Counted from the stretch's first letter, positions 1 through 9,518 are shown. The stretch is DNA of 64,000 nt from Lachnospiraceae bacterium (GCA_018056425.1 JAGPFR010000002.1:44990-108989); one strand, 5' to 3'. Made by a program: numbers and translations. The notes: generated by a model not told the origin, from the sequence alone.

Positions 1-35
1 CCGGGTACGAGGTCCTGCCCCAAGCCTCATCGAAA

Positions 36-78
36 CACAAAAAAAATATCCGTACTCTTAAACAAGAGTACGGATATT
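36..78 (-). terminator. Intrinsic terminator of the butyrate operon
   Basis: A perfect 15-bp stem (45-59 with 64-78, loop of four) lies just past the etfA stop. Read on the minus strand it is followed by a run of nine or more T. This is a textbook rho-independent terminator and marks the 3' end of thl-crt-hbd-bcd-etfB-etfA. Nothing recognisable lies in bases 1-35. Confidence 0.92.
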
Positions 79-107
79 AGTTTTAAATTGGGAAAACCGG
101 GCGGGAA

Positions 108-1151
108 TTACTTCTCAGCCAGTGCCTTCTTGATGGACTCGGTAAGTTCGGGAACAATCTTGTTGAGGTCGCCTACGATACCGTAGTCTGCTACGTCGAA
201 GATGGGAGCATCCTCATCCTTGTTGATAGCGATGATGATGTCTGACTCTTCCATACCTGCAACGTGCTGGATAGCACCTGAGATACCGATTGCGAAGTAT
301 ACATGAGGTCTTACGGTCTTACCGGTCTGACCAACCTGGAGATCCTTAGGCTTCCAGCCGCTGTCTACAACGGCTCTTGAGCAGGAAACTTCTCCGCCGA
401 GTACTGCTGCGAGATCCTCAAGGATCTTGAAGTTCTCGGGTGATCCTACTCCACGTCCGCCGGATACAAGGATTTTAGCGTTCATGATATCAACGGTATC
501 GGAAACTGCCTTAACAACTTCCTTAACGGTGACATAACGATCATTGGGAGTGAATCCGGGATTGTACTCTACAACCTCTGCCTTAGCACCCTTGATGGGC
601 TCGATCTTCTGCATAACGCCGGGACGAACGGTTGCCATCTGAGGTCTGTTGTCAGGGCAGGCGATGGTAGCGATGGTGTTTCCGCCGAATGCAGGACGGG
701 TCATGAGAAGCTGATTATGCTTCTGCTCTTTTCCGGGGATTGCTACGAGAGGGAAATCACCGATGTCAAGCTGTGTGCAGTCAGCGGTAAGTCCGGTAGC
801 AACTCTTGCGGAAACGGTAGGTCCGAGGTCACGTCCGATTGCGGTAGCGCCTACGAGCATGATCTCAGGCTTGAACTCATTGATAACGGAAGCAAGTCCG
901 TGTGCATAGGGCTCGGTTCTGTAAACTTCGAGCTCTTTGTCATCAACAACGATGACCTTGTCTGCGCCGTACTCTGCAAGAGAATCAGCGAGACCCTTTA
1001 CATTATATCCGAGAAGGACTGCAACTACCTTCTCTCCGAGGTCAGCTGCGAGATCCTTAGCTTTGCCGAGCAGTTCGTAGGAGATTCCGCTGATCTCACC
1101 GTCAACCTGCTGAGCAAAGACATATACGTCTTTATATTCTTCTAAGCTCAT
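108..1151 (-). CDS. etfA: Electron transfer flavoprotein, alpha subunit
   Basis: EtfA pairs with EtfB and butyryl-CoA dehydrogenase. In clostridia the trio bifurcates electrons from NADH to crotonyl-CoA and ferredoxin in the cytoplasm. The 347-residue product has the usual N-terminal ETF domain and a C-terminal FAD-binding domain (from about residue 225: SGGRGVGSPENF, then VDSGWKPKDLQVGQTGKTV and YFAIGISGAIQHVAGM). The ATG has AGGAGG seven bases upstream, inside the 18-bp gap after etfB. It is the last gene of the operon and is followed directly by a strong terminator. Length and motifs are normal, and the neighbours make the butyrate role near certain. Confidence 0.97.
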   Translation of the reverse strand: MSLEEYKDVYVFAQQVDGEISGISYELLGKAKDLAADLGEKVVAVLLGYNVKGLADSLAEYGADKVIVVDDKELEVYRTEPYAHGLASVINEFKPEIMLVGATAIGRDLGPTVSARVATGLTADCTQLDIGDFPLVAIPGKEQKHNQLLMTRPAFGGNTIATIACPDNRPQMATVRPGVMQKIEPIKGAKAEVVEYNPGFTPNDRYVTVKEVVKAVSDTVDIMNAKILVSGGRGVGSPENFKILEDLAAVLGGEVSCSRAVVDSGWKPKDLQVGQTGKTVRPHVYFAIGISGAIQHVAGMEESDIIIAINKDEDAPIFDVADYGIVGDLNKIVPELTESIKKALAEK

Positions 1152-1169
1152 TTGTCTTCCTCCTGCAAA

Positions 1170-1955
1170 TTAAATGACATGCTTTTCAGCAAGCTTCTCT
1201 ACGATGTACTTAACTCCGTCTGAAGGTGAATCGGGAACGATCTTCTCACCTGCTCCCTTACGAACCTTATCGGAAGCCTTAGCGATCTTGGTGGGTGATC
1301 CTGCAAGACCGATGTTAGAATCATCAACATCCTTAAGGTCTGCTCTTCCCCAAGTGGTGATCTCTGCTTTGCAGGCATCGAAGATTCCGCCGGGAGTCAT
1401 GTATCTGGGAGGATTGAGCTCTGAAAGAGCGGTTACGAGGCAGGGCATCTTAGCTTCAACAACATGATATCTGTCATCATACTGTCTCTGAACGACAACC
1501 TTATCTCCCTCAACCTTAAGATCCTGTGCATAGGAGATAACAGGGATCTGAAGGTGCTCAGCGATCTGGGGACCAACCTGTGCGGTGTCTCCATCGATTG
1601 CCTGACGTCCGGTGATGATGAGGTCATACTCAAGATTTCTGATAGCGCCTGCGATGGTGGTGGAGGTTGCCCATGTATCAGCACCGCCGAGAACTCTGTC
1701 GGTTACAAGGACTGCCTTGTCAGCGCCCATTGCAAGAGCTTCTCTTAATGCATCTGCTGCCTTGGGAAGTCCCATGGTAAGAACTGTTACCTCAGCACCG
1801 TACTGGTCCTTGAGACGAAGAGCTGCCTCAAGGCCGGCCTTGTCATCGGGATTCATGATAGCGAGCATTGCTGCTCTGTCCAGAGTACCGTCGGGATTGA
1901 ACTTAACGCCGCCCTTTGTATCCGGAACCTGCTTTATACAAACTATAATTTTCAC
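1170..1955 (-). CDS. etfB: Electron transfer flavoprotein, beta subunit
   Basis: EtfB carries the second flavin/nucleotide site of the ETF heterodimer and transfers electrons between NADH, ferredoxin and Bcd. The 261-residue product starts KIIVCIKQVPDT, typical of EtfB, and has the family segment ALREALAMGADKAVLVTDR and the signature-like stretch VVEAKMPCLVTALSELNPPRY. The start codon is GTG, with AGGAAAGG about eight bases upstream; no better ATG exists nearby. It sits between bcd (34-bp gap) and etfA (18-bp gap), the common clostridial order bcd-etfB-etfA. Confidence 0.97.
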   Translation of the reverse strand: MKIIVCIKQVPDTKGGVKFNPDGTLDRAAMLAIMNPDDKAGLEAALRLKDQYGAEVTVLTMGLPKAADALREALAMGADKAVLVTDRVLGGADTWATSTTIAGAIRNLEYDLIITGRQAIDGDTAQVGPQIAEHLQIPVISYAQDLKVEGDKVVVQRQYDDRYHVVEAKMPCLVTALSELNPPRYMTPGGIFDACKAEITTWGRADLKDVDDSNIGLAGSPTKIAKASDKVRKGAGEKIVPDSPSDGVKYIVEKLAEKHVI

Positions 1956-1989
1956 GGTTTATTTTCCTTTCCTGTAATTTTATGGCGGG

Positions 1990-3156
1990 TTATTTAAGAA
2001 TGTTAGCGGAGATGACCATGCGCTGAACTTCTGAAGTTCCTTCGTAGATCTCGGTGATCTTAGCGTCTCTCATCATGCGCTCAACTTCATACTCTCTGAT
2101 ATATCCGTATCCGCCGTGAAGCTGTACAGCCTTGGTGGTAACTTCCATTGCAACTTCTGCTGCATAAAGCTTAGCCATAGCTGCTTCTACAGAGTAAGAA
2201 ACCTTAGGATTGCTTACATACTCCTGCTTCTTCAGAGCTGCCTTGTAAACGAGCATCTTAGCTGCTTCTACCTTGGTAGCCATGTCAGCAAGCTGGAACT
2301 GAGTGTTCTGGAATCCGGAAATTGACTTTCCGAACTGCTTACGCTCTTTGGTGTAAGCGATGGTTCTCTCAAGAGCACCCTCAGCGATTCCGAGTGCCTG
2401 AGCAGCGATTCCGATACGTCCGCCGTCAAGGGTGTGCATTGCGATGTTGAATCCCTTGCCCTGCTGTCCGAGGAGATTCTCCTTGGGGATACGGCAGTCG
2501 GTGAAAATAAGCTCATAGGTGGATGATCCGCGGATACCCATCTTGTTCTCTTTGGTTCCGAAAGTAAATCCGGGAGTTCCCTTCTCTACGATGAAAGCAG
2601 AGATCTCTTTCATTACACGGCCCTTCTTCTCGATCTTGCCGGTAACTGCGAAAATGACATAAACGTCAGCTTCCTTACCGTTGGTGATGAAGCACTTGGA
2701 TCCGTTAAGAACCCACTCATCTCCGTCGAGAACAGCCTTGGTCTGCTGTCCCTGTGCATCGGTTCCTGCGCCGGGCTCGGTAAGACCGAATGCTCCGAGC
2801 TTCTCGCCCTTTGCAAGGGGTACAAGATACTTCTCTTTCTGCTCAGGGGTTCCGAATGTCATGATGGGGTCTACACACAGTGAGGTGTGTGCGGATACGA
2901 TAACTCCGCTGGTGCCGCAAACTTTTGAAAGCTCCTCAACACACATTACGTAAGTGAGAATATCGCAGCCCTGTCCGCCGAACTCCTTGGGAACGGGTAT
3001 TCCGAGGAAACCGTACTTAGCCATCTTGTCTACGGTCTCTCTGGGGAACATTTCTTTCTCGTCTACTTCCTGAGCAAGGGGCTTAGCTTCATTCTCAGCA
3101 AACTCCTTGAAGAGGGTACGAGCCATTTCATGTTCTTTGTTCAAAGTAAAATCCAT
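1990..3156 (-). CDS. bcd: Butyryl-CoA dehydrogenase
   Basis: This acyl-CoA dehydrogenase reduces crotonyl-CoA to butyryl-CoA with EtfAB, the energy-conserving step of butyrate formation. At 388 residues it has the normal family length. Visible motifs are [16 protein letters not shown] (FAD/substrate region), the [17 protein letters not shown] helix, [20 protein letters not shown], and the catalytic glutamate in [13 protein letters not shown] near residue 372, as in short-chain acyl-CoA dehydrogenases. AAAGGA precedes the ATG by about eleven bases. It follows hbd with a 53-bp gap in which no terminator was seen. Confidence 0.97.
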   Translation of the reverse strand: MDFTLNKEHEMARTLFKEFAENEAKPLAQEVDEKEMFPRETVDKMAKYGFLGIPVPKEFGGQGCDILTYVMCVEELSKVCGTSGVIVSAHTSLCVDPIMTFGTPEQKEKYLVPLAKGEKLGAFGLTEPGAGTDAQGQQTKAVLDGDEWVLNGSKCFITNGKEADVYVIFAVTGKIEKKGRVMKEISAFIVEKGTPGFTFGTKENKMGIRGSSTYELIFTDCRIPKENLLGQQGKGFNIAMHTLDGGRIGIAAQALGIAEGALERTIAYTKERKQFGKSISGFQNTQFQLADMATKVEAAKMLVYKAALKKQEYVSNPKVSYSVEAAMAKLYAAEVAMEVTTKAVQLHGGYGYIREYEVERMMRDAKITEIYEGTSEVQRMVISANILK

Positions 3157-3209
3157 GACTTATTAATCCTTTCGTTTTTTATATTTACACAACGCATAAG
3201 CGTTAATTA

Positions 3210-4082
3210 TCAGATCTTGTCAACAGCAGTCTTGGTTCTGTCTGCATTGTAAACATAGAATCCCTTGCCGGTCTTGCAGCCAAGGTTTCCGCCGCGAACC
3301 ATCTTACGGATAAGAGGGCATGCTCTGTACTTGCTGTCGCCGGTCTCCTTGTAGAGAACATCCATGATAGCAAGGCAGATATCAAGTCCTACATAGTCGC
3401 CGAGCTCAAGGGGTCCCATGGGATGATTAGCACCGAGCTTCATTGCGGAATCGATTCCCTCGATATCGGAAACGCCTTCCATCTTGATGAAAGCTGCTTC
3501 GTTGATCATGGGGATAAGGATACGGTTTACTACGAAACCTGCTGCCTCGTTAACCTGAACGGGAGTCTTGCCGATCTCTTCGGAGATCTTCTTGATCTTC
3601 TCAACGATCTCAGCGGGAGTGTTAACACCTGCGATAACCTCGATGAGCTTCATTCTGTCAGCAGGGTTGAAGAAGTGCATTCCTACTACGGGACGGTTTA
3701 CTCCCTTTCCGATCTCGGTGATGGAAAGTGAAGAGGTATTGGATGCGAAGATGCAGTCAGCCTTGCAGATTGCATCGAGCTCCTTGAAGGTGGTCTGCTT
3801 AACAGTCATATCCTCGAATGCTGCTTCAACGATGAGGTCGCAGTCAGCACAGATATCCTCTTTAAGTCCGGGAGTGATAGATCCTGTGATCTTATCAACT
3901 TCTTCCTGAGTAAGCTTGCCTTTCTCTACGAGCTTTGCATAGCCCTTAACGATCTTGTCCTTTCCGCCCTCTGCCCATTCCTGCTTGATGTCGCAGAGTG
4001 CTACGGTGTAGCCGTCAATCTGGGCAAATGCCTTTGCGATGCCCTGGCCCATTGTTCCTGCGCCGATAACACCTACCTTCAT
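3210..4082 (-). CDS. hbd: 3-hydroxybutyryl-CoA dehydrogenase
   Basis: Interconverts acetoacetyl-CoA and 3-hydroxybutyryl-CoA with NAD(P)H, the second step from acetyl-CoA to butyrate. The 290-residue protein has an N-terminal Rossmann fold (GVIGAGTMGQGIA, residues 4-16), the catalytic histidine in VVGMHFFNPADRM (H136), the following NEAAGFVVNRIL segment, and a C-terminal dimerisation domain ending GCKTGKGFYVYN. AAGGAGG lies seven bases before the ATG. The gap to crt upstream holds a strong hairpin (see 4128-4154). Confidence 0.97.
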   Translation of the reverse strand: MKVGVIGAGTMGQGIAKAFAQIDGYTVALCDIKQEWAEGGKDKIVKGYAKLVEKGKLTQEEVDKITGSITPGLKEDICADCDLIVEAAFEDMTVKQTTFKELDAICKADCIFASNTSSLSITEIGKGVNRPVVGMHFFNPADRMKLIEVIAGVNTPAEIVEKIKKISEEIGKTPVQVNEAAGFVVNRILIPMINEAAFIKMEGVSDIEGIDSAMKLGANHPMGPLELGDYVGLDICLAIMDVLYKETGDSKYRACPLIRKMVRGGNLGCKTGKGFYVYNADRTKTAVDKI

Positions 4083-4127
4083 ATGTGCCTCCTTTTAATA
4101 AAAAATTATTCTTTAAAACGTCGTAAA

Positions 4128-4154
4128 GTCAGGGCCCCGTATAAAGGCCCTGAC
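4128..4154 (-). other. Intercistronic hairpin between crt and hbd
   Basis: A perfect 9-bp GC-rich stem (4128-4136 with 4146-4154) starts seven bases after the crt stop. The minus-strand sequence after it has scattered T but no clean U tract, so it looks more like an RNA processing or stability element, or a weak attenuator, than a full terminator. Confidence 0.55.
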
Positions 4155-4160
4155 CATAAA

Positions 4161-4955
4161 TCAGGCGTTCTTAAATTCTACTTTCTTAACCTTTGCGGGG
4201 TCATCTTTCTTGCGAAGGAAATTAGCCATTCCTTCCTTCTGGTCGTAGCTTTCGAAGCAGTCACCGAAGAGCTTCTCTTCGATAACAAGTGCGGCATCGA
4301 TGTCCACCTGAAGACCATCGTTAATAGCCTTCTTGCAGTTTCTTACTGCGATAGGTGCATTGCCTGCGATGGTGCTTGCCATCTTAAGTGCTTCGTCCAT
4401 AAGCTCAGCCTGAGGATATACTGCATTTACAAGACCGATGCGAAGTGCTTCGTCTGCCTTGATGTTTCTTGCGGTATAGATAAGCTGCTTAGCCATTCCT
4501 ACGCCTACGGTTCTTGCGAGTCTCTGGGTTCCGCCGAATCCGGGAGTGATTCCGAGACCAACCTCGGGCTGTCCGAACATAGCGTTATCAGAGCAAATGC
4601 GGATATCACAGCTCATTGAAAGCTCACATCCGCCGCCGAGTGCGAATCCGTTAACAGCTGCGATAACGGGAACGGGAAGAGTCTCAAGCTTTCTGAAAAC
4701 ATCATTTCCCTTCTTGCCGAATGCCTCACCCTCAGCCTTGGTAAGGGTGCTCATCTCTCCGATATCAGCTCCTGCTACGAAGCTCTTCTCACCTGCGCCG
4801 GTAAGAACCACGGCTCTAACGACACCGGTGTCAATTCCGTCGATAACTGCATTGAGCTCATCGAGAACTGCAGAGTTAAGAGCGTTGAGTGCTTCGGGTC
4901 TGTTGATGGTGATAACAGCTACGCTGTCTTTTACCTCATAAAGTACAAAGCTCAT
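4161..4955 (-). CDS. crt: Crotonase (3-hydroxybutyryl-CoA dehydratase)
   Basis: Removes water from 3-hydroxybutyryl-CoA to give crotonyl-CoA. The 264-residue enoyl-CoA hydratase fold shows the oxyanion-hole segments FVAGADIGEM and FALGGGCELSMSCDI, and the two catalytic glutamates, E111 (GGCELS) and E131 (GQPEVGLGITPGFGGTQRL), spaced 20 residues apart as in the family. AAGGAG stands about five bases before the ATG. It lies between thl and hbd, the expected pathway order. Confidence 0.96.
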   Translation of the reverse strand: MSFVLYEVKDSVAVITINRPEALNALNSAVLDELNAVIDGIDTGVVRAVVLTGAGEKSFVAGADIGEMSTLTKAEGEAFGKKGNDVFRKLETLPVPVIAAVNGFALGGGCELSMSCDIRICSDNAMFGQPEVGLGITPGFGGTQRLARTVGVGMAKQLIYTARNIKADEALRIGLVNAVYPQAELMDEALKMASTIAGNAPIAVRNCKKAINDGLQVDIDAALVIEEKLFGDCFESYDQKEGMANFLRKKDDPAKVKKVEFKNA

Positions 4956-4974
4956 ATTGTCTCCTTATCATATC

Positions 4975-5001
4975 GTGCTCCCCGCACTAAGCGGGGAGTA
5001 C
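4975..5001 (-). other. Intercistronic hairpin between thl and crt
   Basis: An 11-bp stem with one G-U pair (4975-4985 with 4991-5001) fills the short gap after the thl stop and ends directly upstream of the crt ribosome site. No U tract follows on the minus strand, so termination is unlikely; segmental mRNA stability or processing is a reasonable inference. Confidence 0.55.
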
Positions 5002-5008
5002 GGTTTTA

Positions 5009-6205
5009 TTAGTCTCTCTCAACGATAGTTGCGCATCCCATTCCGCCGCCGATGCAAAGGGTAGCAAGTCCCTTCTTGGCATCCTTAGCTTCCATCTCAT
5101 GGAGAAGGGTTACGAGGATACGAGCGCCTGATGCTCCAACGGGATGTCCGAGAGCGATTGCGCCTCCGTTAGGATTGAGCTGCTTATCAACATCGATTCC
5201 GAGATCCTTGCCTACTGCTACGGACTGGGCTGCAAATGCCTCGTTAGCCTCGATGATGTCGAAGTCTTCGATCTTGTATCCGGCCTTAGCCATAACCTTC
5301 TTGGTTGCTGCAACAGGTCCGATACCCATTACTTCGGGACGAACACCTGCAAGAGCACCTGCTACAAAAGTGGCCATGGGCTTAACGCCAAGCTCCTTAG
5401 CCTTCTCTTCGGACATAAGGATCATAGCTGCAGCACCGTCGTTGATTCCGGAAGCATTACCTGCGGTTACGAATCCGTCGGGATTGAGGGACTTAAGCTT
5501 TGCAAGTCCTTCGATGGTCGATCCTGCTCTGGGGCCTTCGTCGGTATCGAAGATCACGGTCTCTTTCTTCTTCTTGACCTCAACGGGAACGATCTCCTTC
5601 TTGAAAGCGCCTGACTCGATAGCAGCGCAAGCCTTCTGCTGGGACTTAAGTGCGAACTCATCGAGCTCTTCTCTGGTGAGGTTCCACTCTCTTGCAACAT
5701 TGTCAGCGGTTGTGATCATGTGATAGTCATTGAATGCATCCCAAAGAGCATCGTTAACCATGGTATCAACAAGATCGCCCTTGCTCTGGCTGGGCCACAT
5801 CATTCTGTATCCGTATCTTCCGTTGGGAAGTGCGAAAGGAGCCATGGACATGTTCTCCATACCGCCTGCTACTACGACATCGGCATCACCTGCCATGATC
5901 ATCTGAGCAGCCTGGTTAACGCAGTTAAGACCTGATCCGCAAACTACGTTCATGGTAACAGCGGGAACCTCGATGGGAAGTCCTGCCTTGATAGTTGCCT
6001 GACGTGCTACGTTCTGTCCCTGTCCTGCCTGGATAACGCATCCCATGTAAACCTGGTCAACGTCTGAAGGCTTGATTCCTGCACGGTTTACAGCCTCCTT
6101 GATTACGATAGCTCCGAGCTCAGCTGCGGGAATTCCCGAAAGGGATCCGCCCATTGTACCGATTGCGGTACGGCATGCACCTGCGATTACAACCTTCTTT
6201 GACAT
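5009..6205 (-). CDS. thl: Acetyl-CoA acetyltransferase (thiolase)
   Basis: Condenses two acetyl-CoA to acetoacetyl-CoA and opens the butyrate pathway. The 398-residue product has the thiolase nucleophile C89 ([15 protein letters not shown]), the GHP histidine H354 ([19 protein letters not shown]) and the second cysteine C384 (CIGGGMGCA), plus [10 protein letters not shown]. The ATG has CGGAGG at the usual distance. It is the first gene of the operon; a good promoter lies about 90 bases upstream, and only hairpins, not clear terminators, separate it from crt and hbd. Confidence 0.97.
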   Translation of the reverse strand: MSKKVVIAGACRTAIGTMGGSLSGIPAAELGAIVIKEAVNRAGIKPSDVDQVYMGCVIQAGQGQNVARQATIKAGLPIEVPAVTMNVVCGSGLNCVNQAAQMIMAGDADVVVAGGMENMSMAPFALPNGRYGYRMMWPSQSKGDLVDTMVNDALWDAFNDYHMITTADNVAREWNLTREELDEFALKSQQKACAAIESGAFKKEIVPVEVKKKKETVIFDTDEGPRAGSTIEGLAKLKSLNPDGFVTAGNASGINDGAAAMILMSEEKAKELGVKPMATFVAGALAGVRPEVMGIGPVAATKKVMAKAGYKIEDFDIIEANEAFAAQSVAVGKDLGIDVDKQLNPNGGAIALGHPVGASGARILVTLLHEMEAKDAKKGLATLCIGGGMGCATIVERD

Positions 6206-6291
6206 TTGTTTACCTCCGATTTTTATCTCATTAAATTAGATTAACTATTTCCGATTTTTGAGATTGTTATTTTTTTGTCAGACCAATTTGA

Positions 6292-6320
6292 ATTGTACCA
6301 TAGCCTTATCTTAAATACAA
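6292..6320 (-). promoter_or_regulatory. Promoter of the butyrate operon
   Basis: On the minus strand there is TTGTAT (6315-6320), a 17-bp spacer and TACAAT (6292-6297) preceded by TGG, an extended -10. The predicted start is near 6285, leaving an 80-nt leader before thl. A CAATT-TG-AATTG inverted repeat overlaps the -10. The remaining gap 6206-6423 shows only AT-rich sequence; a 66-codon reading frame there has no good support. Confidence 0.65.
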
Positions 6321-6423
6321 TTGAAAAATATTGCGAATAGTAGTCTGAATCTATAACGGACACTATATTTTGTTTTTTTGCAAAAAGGCTTTCGATAAAT
6401 AATTTTTTCACAAAAGAAAACAT

Positions 6424-6457
6424 AAAAAAGGCAGCCTTCACACTGAAGACTGCCTTA
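6424..6457 (-). terminator. Terminator of hpf
   Basis: A 13-bp stem with one mismatch (6429-6441 with 6445-6457) and a short loop lies 24 bases past the hpf stop. It is followed on the minus strand by a T-rich tract. It separates hpf from the butyrate operon promoter. Confidence 0.85.
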
Positions 6458-6480
6458 CAAATTCTATTCGGTTTTATGAG

Positions 6481-7005
6481 TTATACCTCGGGCTCGATAA
6501 GTCCGTATGTATCACCTTTTCTCTTATAAACCACATTGACCTGGTCGGTCTCTGCATTTATGAATACGTAGAAGTTATGTCCGAGGAGATCCATCTGCAT
6601 GCATGCATCTTCGGGATACATGGGCTTGATCTCGAATTTCTTGCTTCTTACGATCTTGATGCCTTCATCTTCGACCGTATCAGCGGGAGCAAAGTCTGCG
6701 AGGTCGCCGGAAGCCTGATGTCTGTCGATGATCTTGTTGCGATACTTCTTGAGCTGTCTTTCGATGATCTCTTCAACCAGATCGATCGATACATACATAT
6801 CGCTGCTTGCCTGCTCGGAACGGATGATGGTTCCTTTTACGGGGATCGTCACTTCAACCTTCTGCTCTTCTCTTACAACTGAGAGAGTTACATGAGCCGT
6901 TGTATCCTCGTCAAAATATTTTGACAGCTTGCCGATCTTATCTTCTACGGCAGCTTTGAGTCCGGGTGTTACAGTGGTGTTCTTACCGATGATGACAAAT
7001 TTCAT
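6481..7005 (-). CDS. hpf: Ribosome hibernation promoting factor, long form
   Basis: Long HPF binds the 30S decoding region and, through its C-terminal domain, pairs 70S ribosomes into inactive 100S dimers. The 174-residue product has the N-terminal sigma-54 modulation/S30AE domain (about 1-100, KFVIIGKNTTVTPGLK) and the C-terminal dimerisation domain (about 115-174, KKFEIKPMYPEDACMQMDLLGHNFYVF). The ATG at 7005 is preferred over one two codons upstream because AGGTGAGGG runs straight into the earlier ATG and is correctly spaced only from this one. A promoter with a LacI/CcpA-type palindrome in its spacer lies upstream. Confidence 0.94.
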   Translation of the reverse strand: MKFVIIGKNTTVTPGLKAAVEDKIGKLSKYFDEDTTAHVTLSVVREEQKVEVTIPVKGTIIRSEQASSDMYVSIDLVEEIIERQLKKYRNKIIDRHQASGDLADFAPADTVEDEGIKIVRSKKFEIKPMYPEDACMQMDLLGHNFYVFINAETDQVNVVYKRKGDTYGLIEPEV

Positions 7006-7133
7006 ATACATCCCTCACCTTCTATGTGATTTTCGCATAGGCTTTCAGGTGCACGCTCTACGGTCTTTGTCTTTTTCCGGCCATCAGTGCGGGAAGGTTT
7101 GATGCCTGCCTTTTTGCTCTTTGCGTTGAAAAT

Positions 7134-7162
7134 ATATTACCATATCGGAAAACGTTTTTCAA
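7134..7162 (-). promoter_or_regulatory. hpf promoter with cre-like palindrome
   Basis: TTGAAA (7157-7162), a 17-bp spacer and TAATAT (7134-7139) with an upstream TGG form a plausible sigma-A promoter. The spacer holds GAAAACGTTTTT (7148-7159, plus strand), eleven of twelve bases identical to the perfect palindrome at the LacI-family gene promoter (51226-51237). This suggests carbon-dependent repression by a CcpA/LacI-type protein. Confidence 0.6.
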
Positions 7163-7189
7163 TTAAAAGAGGCATTTTTCAGAGAAACT

Positions 7190-7528
7190 TTAATCCTCGA
7201 AATATCCCTTAAATACAGCTCTTATCCCTTTCTCGAAATCCTCAAATCCCTCGGGAAAAGAACCCGCTCCCTGAGCCCAGAGAATGTTTCCGTCTTCATC
7301 TTCCGCTTCAAAAGAAAAACCGGAAACCGATGATTCGTCAAACTCGTCGAATCCGTCCCATTTCCTGACTCCGCAGTCATTTATCAGCTTAACGACTTCA
7401 TCCCACTCAGCCTGTGAAATACCGACCTCGATTATCGGGTCGCCCATTTCGTCATACCAGACCATCTCGGGTCCTTCGTCGCTCTGTGCGAGAAATACCG
7501 AATAAGTATCTTCCTCGGTCTCAGCCAT
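7190..7528 (-). CDS. Small acidic conserved hypothetical protein
   Basis: A 112-residue, very acidic, probably cytoplasmic protein without signal peptide or membrane segment. It has a pattern seen in several small Firmicutes proteins: W-x-GF (KWDGFDE), then FEAEDEDGNILWAQGAGSFPEGFEDF near the C-terminus. I do not recognise a function. The ATG has only a weak GAG upstream, but a perfect extended -10 (TGTTATAAT at 7603-7611) stands about 75 bases before it, arguing for real expression. No terminator was seen before the hpf promoter. Confidence 0.7.
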   Translation of the reverse strand: MAETEEDTYSVFLAQSDEGPEMVWYDEMGDPIIEVGISQAEWDEVVKLINDCGVRKWDGFDEFDESSVSGFSFEAEDEDGNILWAQGAGSFPEGFEDFEKGIRAVFKGYFED

Positions 7529-7602
7529 ATTCTCAAATCTTATGGAAAAAAGCCTGTATCAGCCATGTAAACCTCCCGGGAACCCCGTTTTCTTTTTCAT
7601 AA

Positions 7603-7611
7603 ATTATAACA
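7603..7611 (-). promoter_or_regulatory. Extended -10 promoter of the small acidic protein
   Basis: TGTTATAAT on the minus strand is a perfect extended -10 element; no convincing -35 is present. It would start transcription near 7596. Confidence 0.5.
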
Positions 7612-7735
7612 CACGGTACATACTATAATGCGACGGAATATGCGAATCCTTGTTAATTAATTATTTATCATAGACATCATTATAAAATTGTCAGATAATT
7701 ATAGGACCAGTTATAAAACAAGGAGAGGGTAAAGT

Positions 7736-9484
7736 ATGAACATAATTAAAAACGCTTCAATGAAAGTAAAACTATTCGCTCTGTCACTACCTCTTATTAT
7801 TGCCGTAATCCTGTCCGTTTTAATGGCCAGTTACAAGATTGACACCACTGCCAAGGAAGTAACCGGGCTTTATTATGACAAGCTTTATACCATTAACACA
7901 AATCTGATCAATGCCGACAGAGATTTCTATCAGGCGATGTCTGCTGCCGCAAAATATCATGAGGCCTCTGCCGGTTTCGTATATATCCCCGAAGAAATAG
8001 TTGCGGCCGCACTTGACGATTTCGATAAAAATGTCGATCAGGTTGCCGAAAGAACACAGACTGCCATTGAAATAGCAAAATCCGTTGATGATCTCTACAC
8101 CGGTACCACCAACGAAGGAGGAAGCACCTTCAAGGAAGCTGCCGAAGGATTCGAGAAAGCCTTCAATGATTGGCAGAAGACTTACAGCCTCAGAACCGGT
8201 GAAGGTTCATGGGAAGATTTCATGAATTCCTTTGAACCTGCAAGAGAATATCTGGACACCATGCAGGAAGTAACCGAAACCTGGGCTGAGAATACCAACG
8301 CCGCTCTTACCGCTAAAAACAGGGCAGCCAATATTGCATTCATCGTTGTATATCTGATAGTCATTGTCTGCCTTGTCATATTCGTACTGCTCATCCTTCG
8401 TCAGATTACTAATTCCATCGGCGAAGTTACCGTAGCACTCGACAATCTTGCATCCGGAAATCTCGGACACACCTTCCCCGATGCCAAGGATATGGGCAGG
8501 GATGAACTGGGTAAGATCCATCTCGCATCCAAGAACCTTTCGGACAAACTCAGTGATATCATAGGAAGCACCAAGGAAATGTCGATACAGCTCAGCGCTT
8601 CCGGAAGCGAACTCTCCAATTCGGCAGATCAGGCTTCGCAGGCATCAAGTCAGGTATCCGAAGCAGTCGGCGAGATCTCACAGGGTGCGGTCACCCAGGC
8701 TGAGAGTGTTGAGACTGCGGCACGGAATACTTCAGATATCGGAGACAACATCGATAAGATCAATTCCGTTATCAAGTCCCTTTCCGACAAGACGGAAGAT
8801 ATGAAGAAAAGATGTAACGAGACCATGGAGACCATGCGCGGACTCCTTGCTCAGAATGCGGAAGTTGTCAGCAGCATGAAGGAGATCCACTCACAGATCT
8901 CAGCTACAAACGAAGCGGTTAAAAACATTGCGGAAGCTTCACAGATCATCACCGACATTTCATCACAGACCAATCTTCTGTCTCTTAACGCTTCGATAGA
9001 GGCTGCAAGAGCAGGTGAATCCGGAAGAGGATTCGCGGTTGTCGCTACCGAGATCGGTAACCTCGCAGACCAGTCCGGTAACGCTGCGGTCAAGATCTCA
9101 CAGATAGTCAAGAACCTCGTTGAAGAATCCGAGAAATCGGTTGCTACCATAGAAGAGATGAGTGTCGGCTTCGAAAAACAGAACACTCAGATCAATTCCA
9201 CCGGCGATGACGTCAAGGCAATGGTTTCCGAGGTTAACGCTATCGCAAATGAGACCGAAGTCATCTCCGATCAGGTCAGCGATCTTAACTCCGCCAAGGA
9301 ATCGCTTGTCAACATCATCTCCGAGCTTTCCGCAGTATCGGAAGAAAACGCAGCATCCACTCAGGAGACCAATGCGTCCATGGAAGAGCTCAATGCTACA
9401 TTCAGTATCATCAGCGATTCCGCAGGTCAGCTCCGTCAGCTTGCTTCAGAGCTTCAGGATAAGATCAGTTTCTTTAACACTTAA
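7736..9484 (+). CDS. Methyl-accepting chemotaxis protein (first of a tandem pair)
   Basis: A transmembrane chemoreceptor that passes ligand signals to CheA/CheW. The 582 residues comprise a first membrane helix (about 12-33), an extracellular sensing domain of some 165 residues, a second helix (about 199-221), a HAMP domain (about 222-275) and a long cytoplasmic coiled coil with the conserved hairpin tip ([20 protein letters not shown], about 405-424). The sensing domain matches no ligand family I can name. AGGAGAGGG precedes the ATG. No flagellar sigma-D promoter could be recognised. It is closely related to the next gene. Confidence 0.95.
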   Translation: MNIIKNASMKVKLFALSLPLIIAVILSVLMASYKIDTTAKEVTGLYYDKLYTINTNLINADRDFYQAMSAAAKYHEASAGFVYIPEEIVAAALDDFDKNVDQVAERTQTAIEIAKSVDDLYTGTTNEGGSTFKEAAEGFEKAFNDWQKTYSLRTGEGSWEDFMNSFEPAREYLDTMQEVTETWAENTNAALTAKNRAANIAFIVVYLIVIVCLVIFVLLILRQITNSIGEVTVALDNLASGNLGHTFPDAKDMGRDELGKIHLASKNLSDKLSDIIGSTKEMSIQLSASGSELSNSADQASQASSQVSEAVGEISQGAVTQAESVETAARNTSDIGDNIDKINSVIKSLSDKTEDMKKRCNETMETMRGLLAQNAEVVSSMKEIHSQISATNEAVKNIAEASQIITDISSQTNLLSLNASIEAARAGESGRGFAVVATEIGNLADQSGNAAVKISQIVKNLVEESEKSVATIEEMSVGFEKQNTQINSTGDDVKAMVSEVNAIANETEVISDQVSDLNSAKESLVNIISELSAVSEENAASTQETNASMEELNATFSIISDSAGQLRQLASELQDKISFFNT

Positions 9485-9518
9485 CTTATCTGAGGGGTTT
9501 GCATACACTCTTTCTTTT

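Noticed and set aside
717-1145. Long plus-strand frame opposite etfA, and many similar ones opposite the other genes
   Set aside because: They are antisense shadows of well-supported genes, without ribosome sites, promoters or recognisable domains.
6241-6441. A 66-codon minus-strand frame between the butyrate operon and hpf
   Set aside because: It overlaps the hpf terminator and the thl promoter, has no clear ribosome site, and its amino acid make-up (Lys, Ile, Phe, Ser) is that of AT-rich non-coding DNA.
7688-7717. Apparent promoter TTGTCA-18-TATAAA before the first chemoreceptor
   Set aside because: Its start site would fall inside the ribosome site, so it cannot make a usable message.
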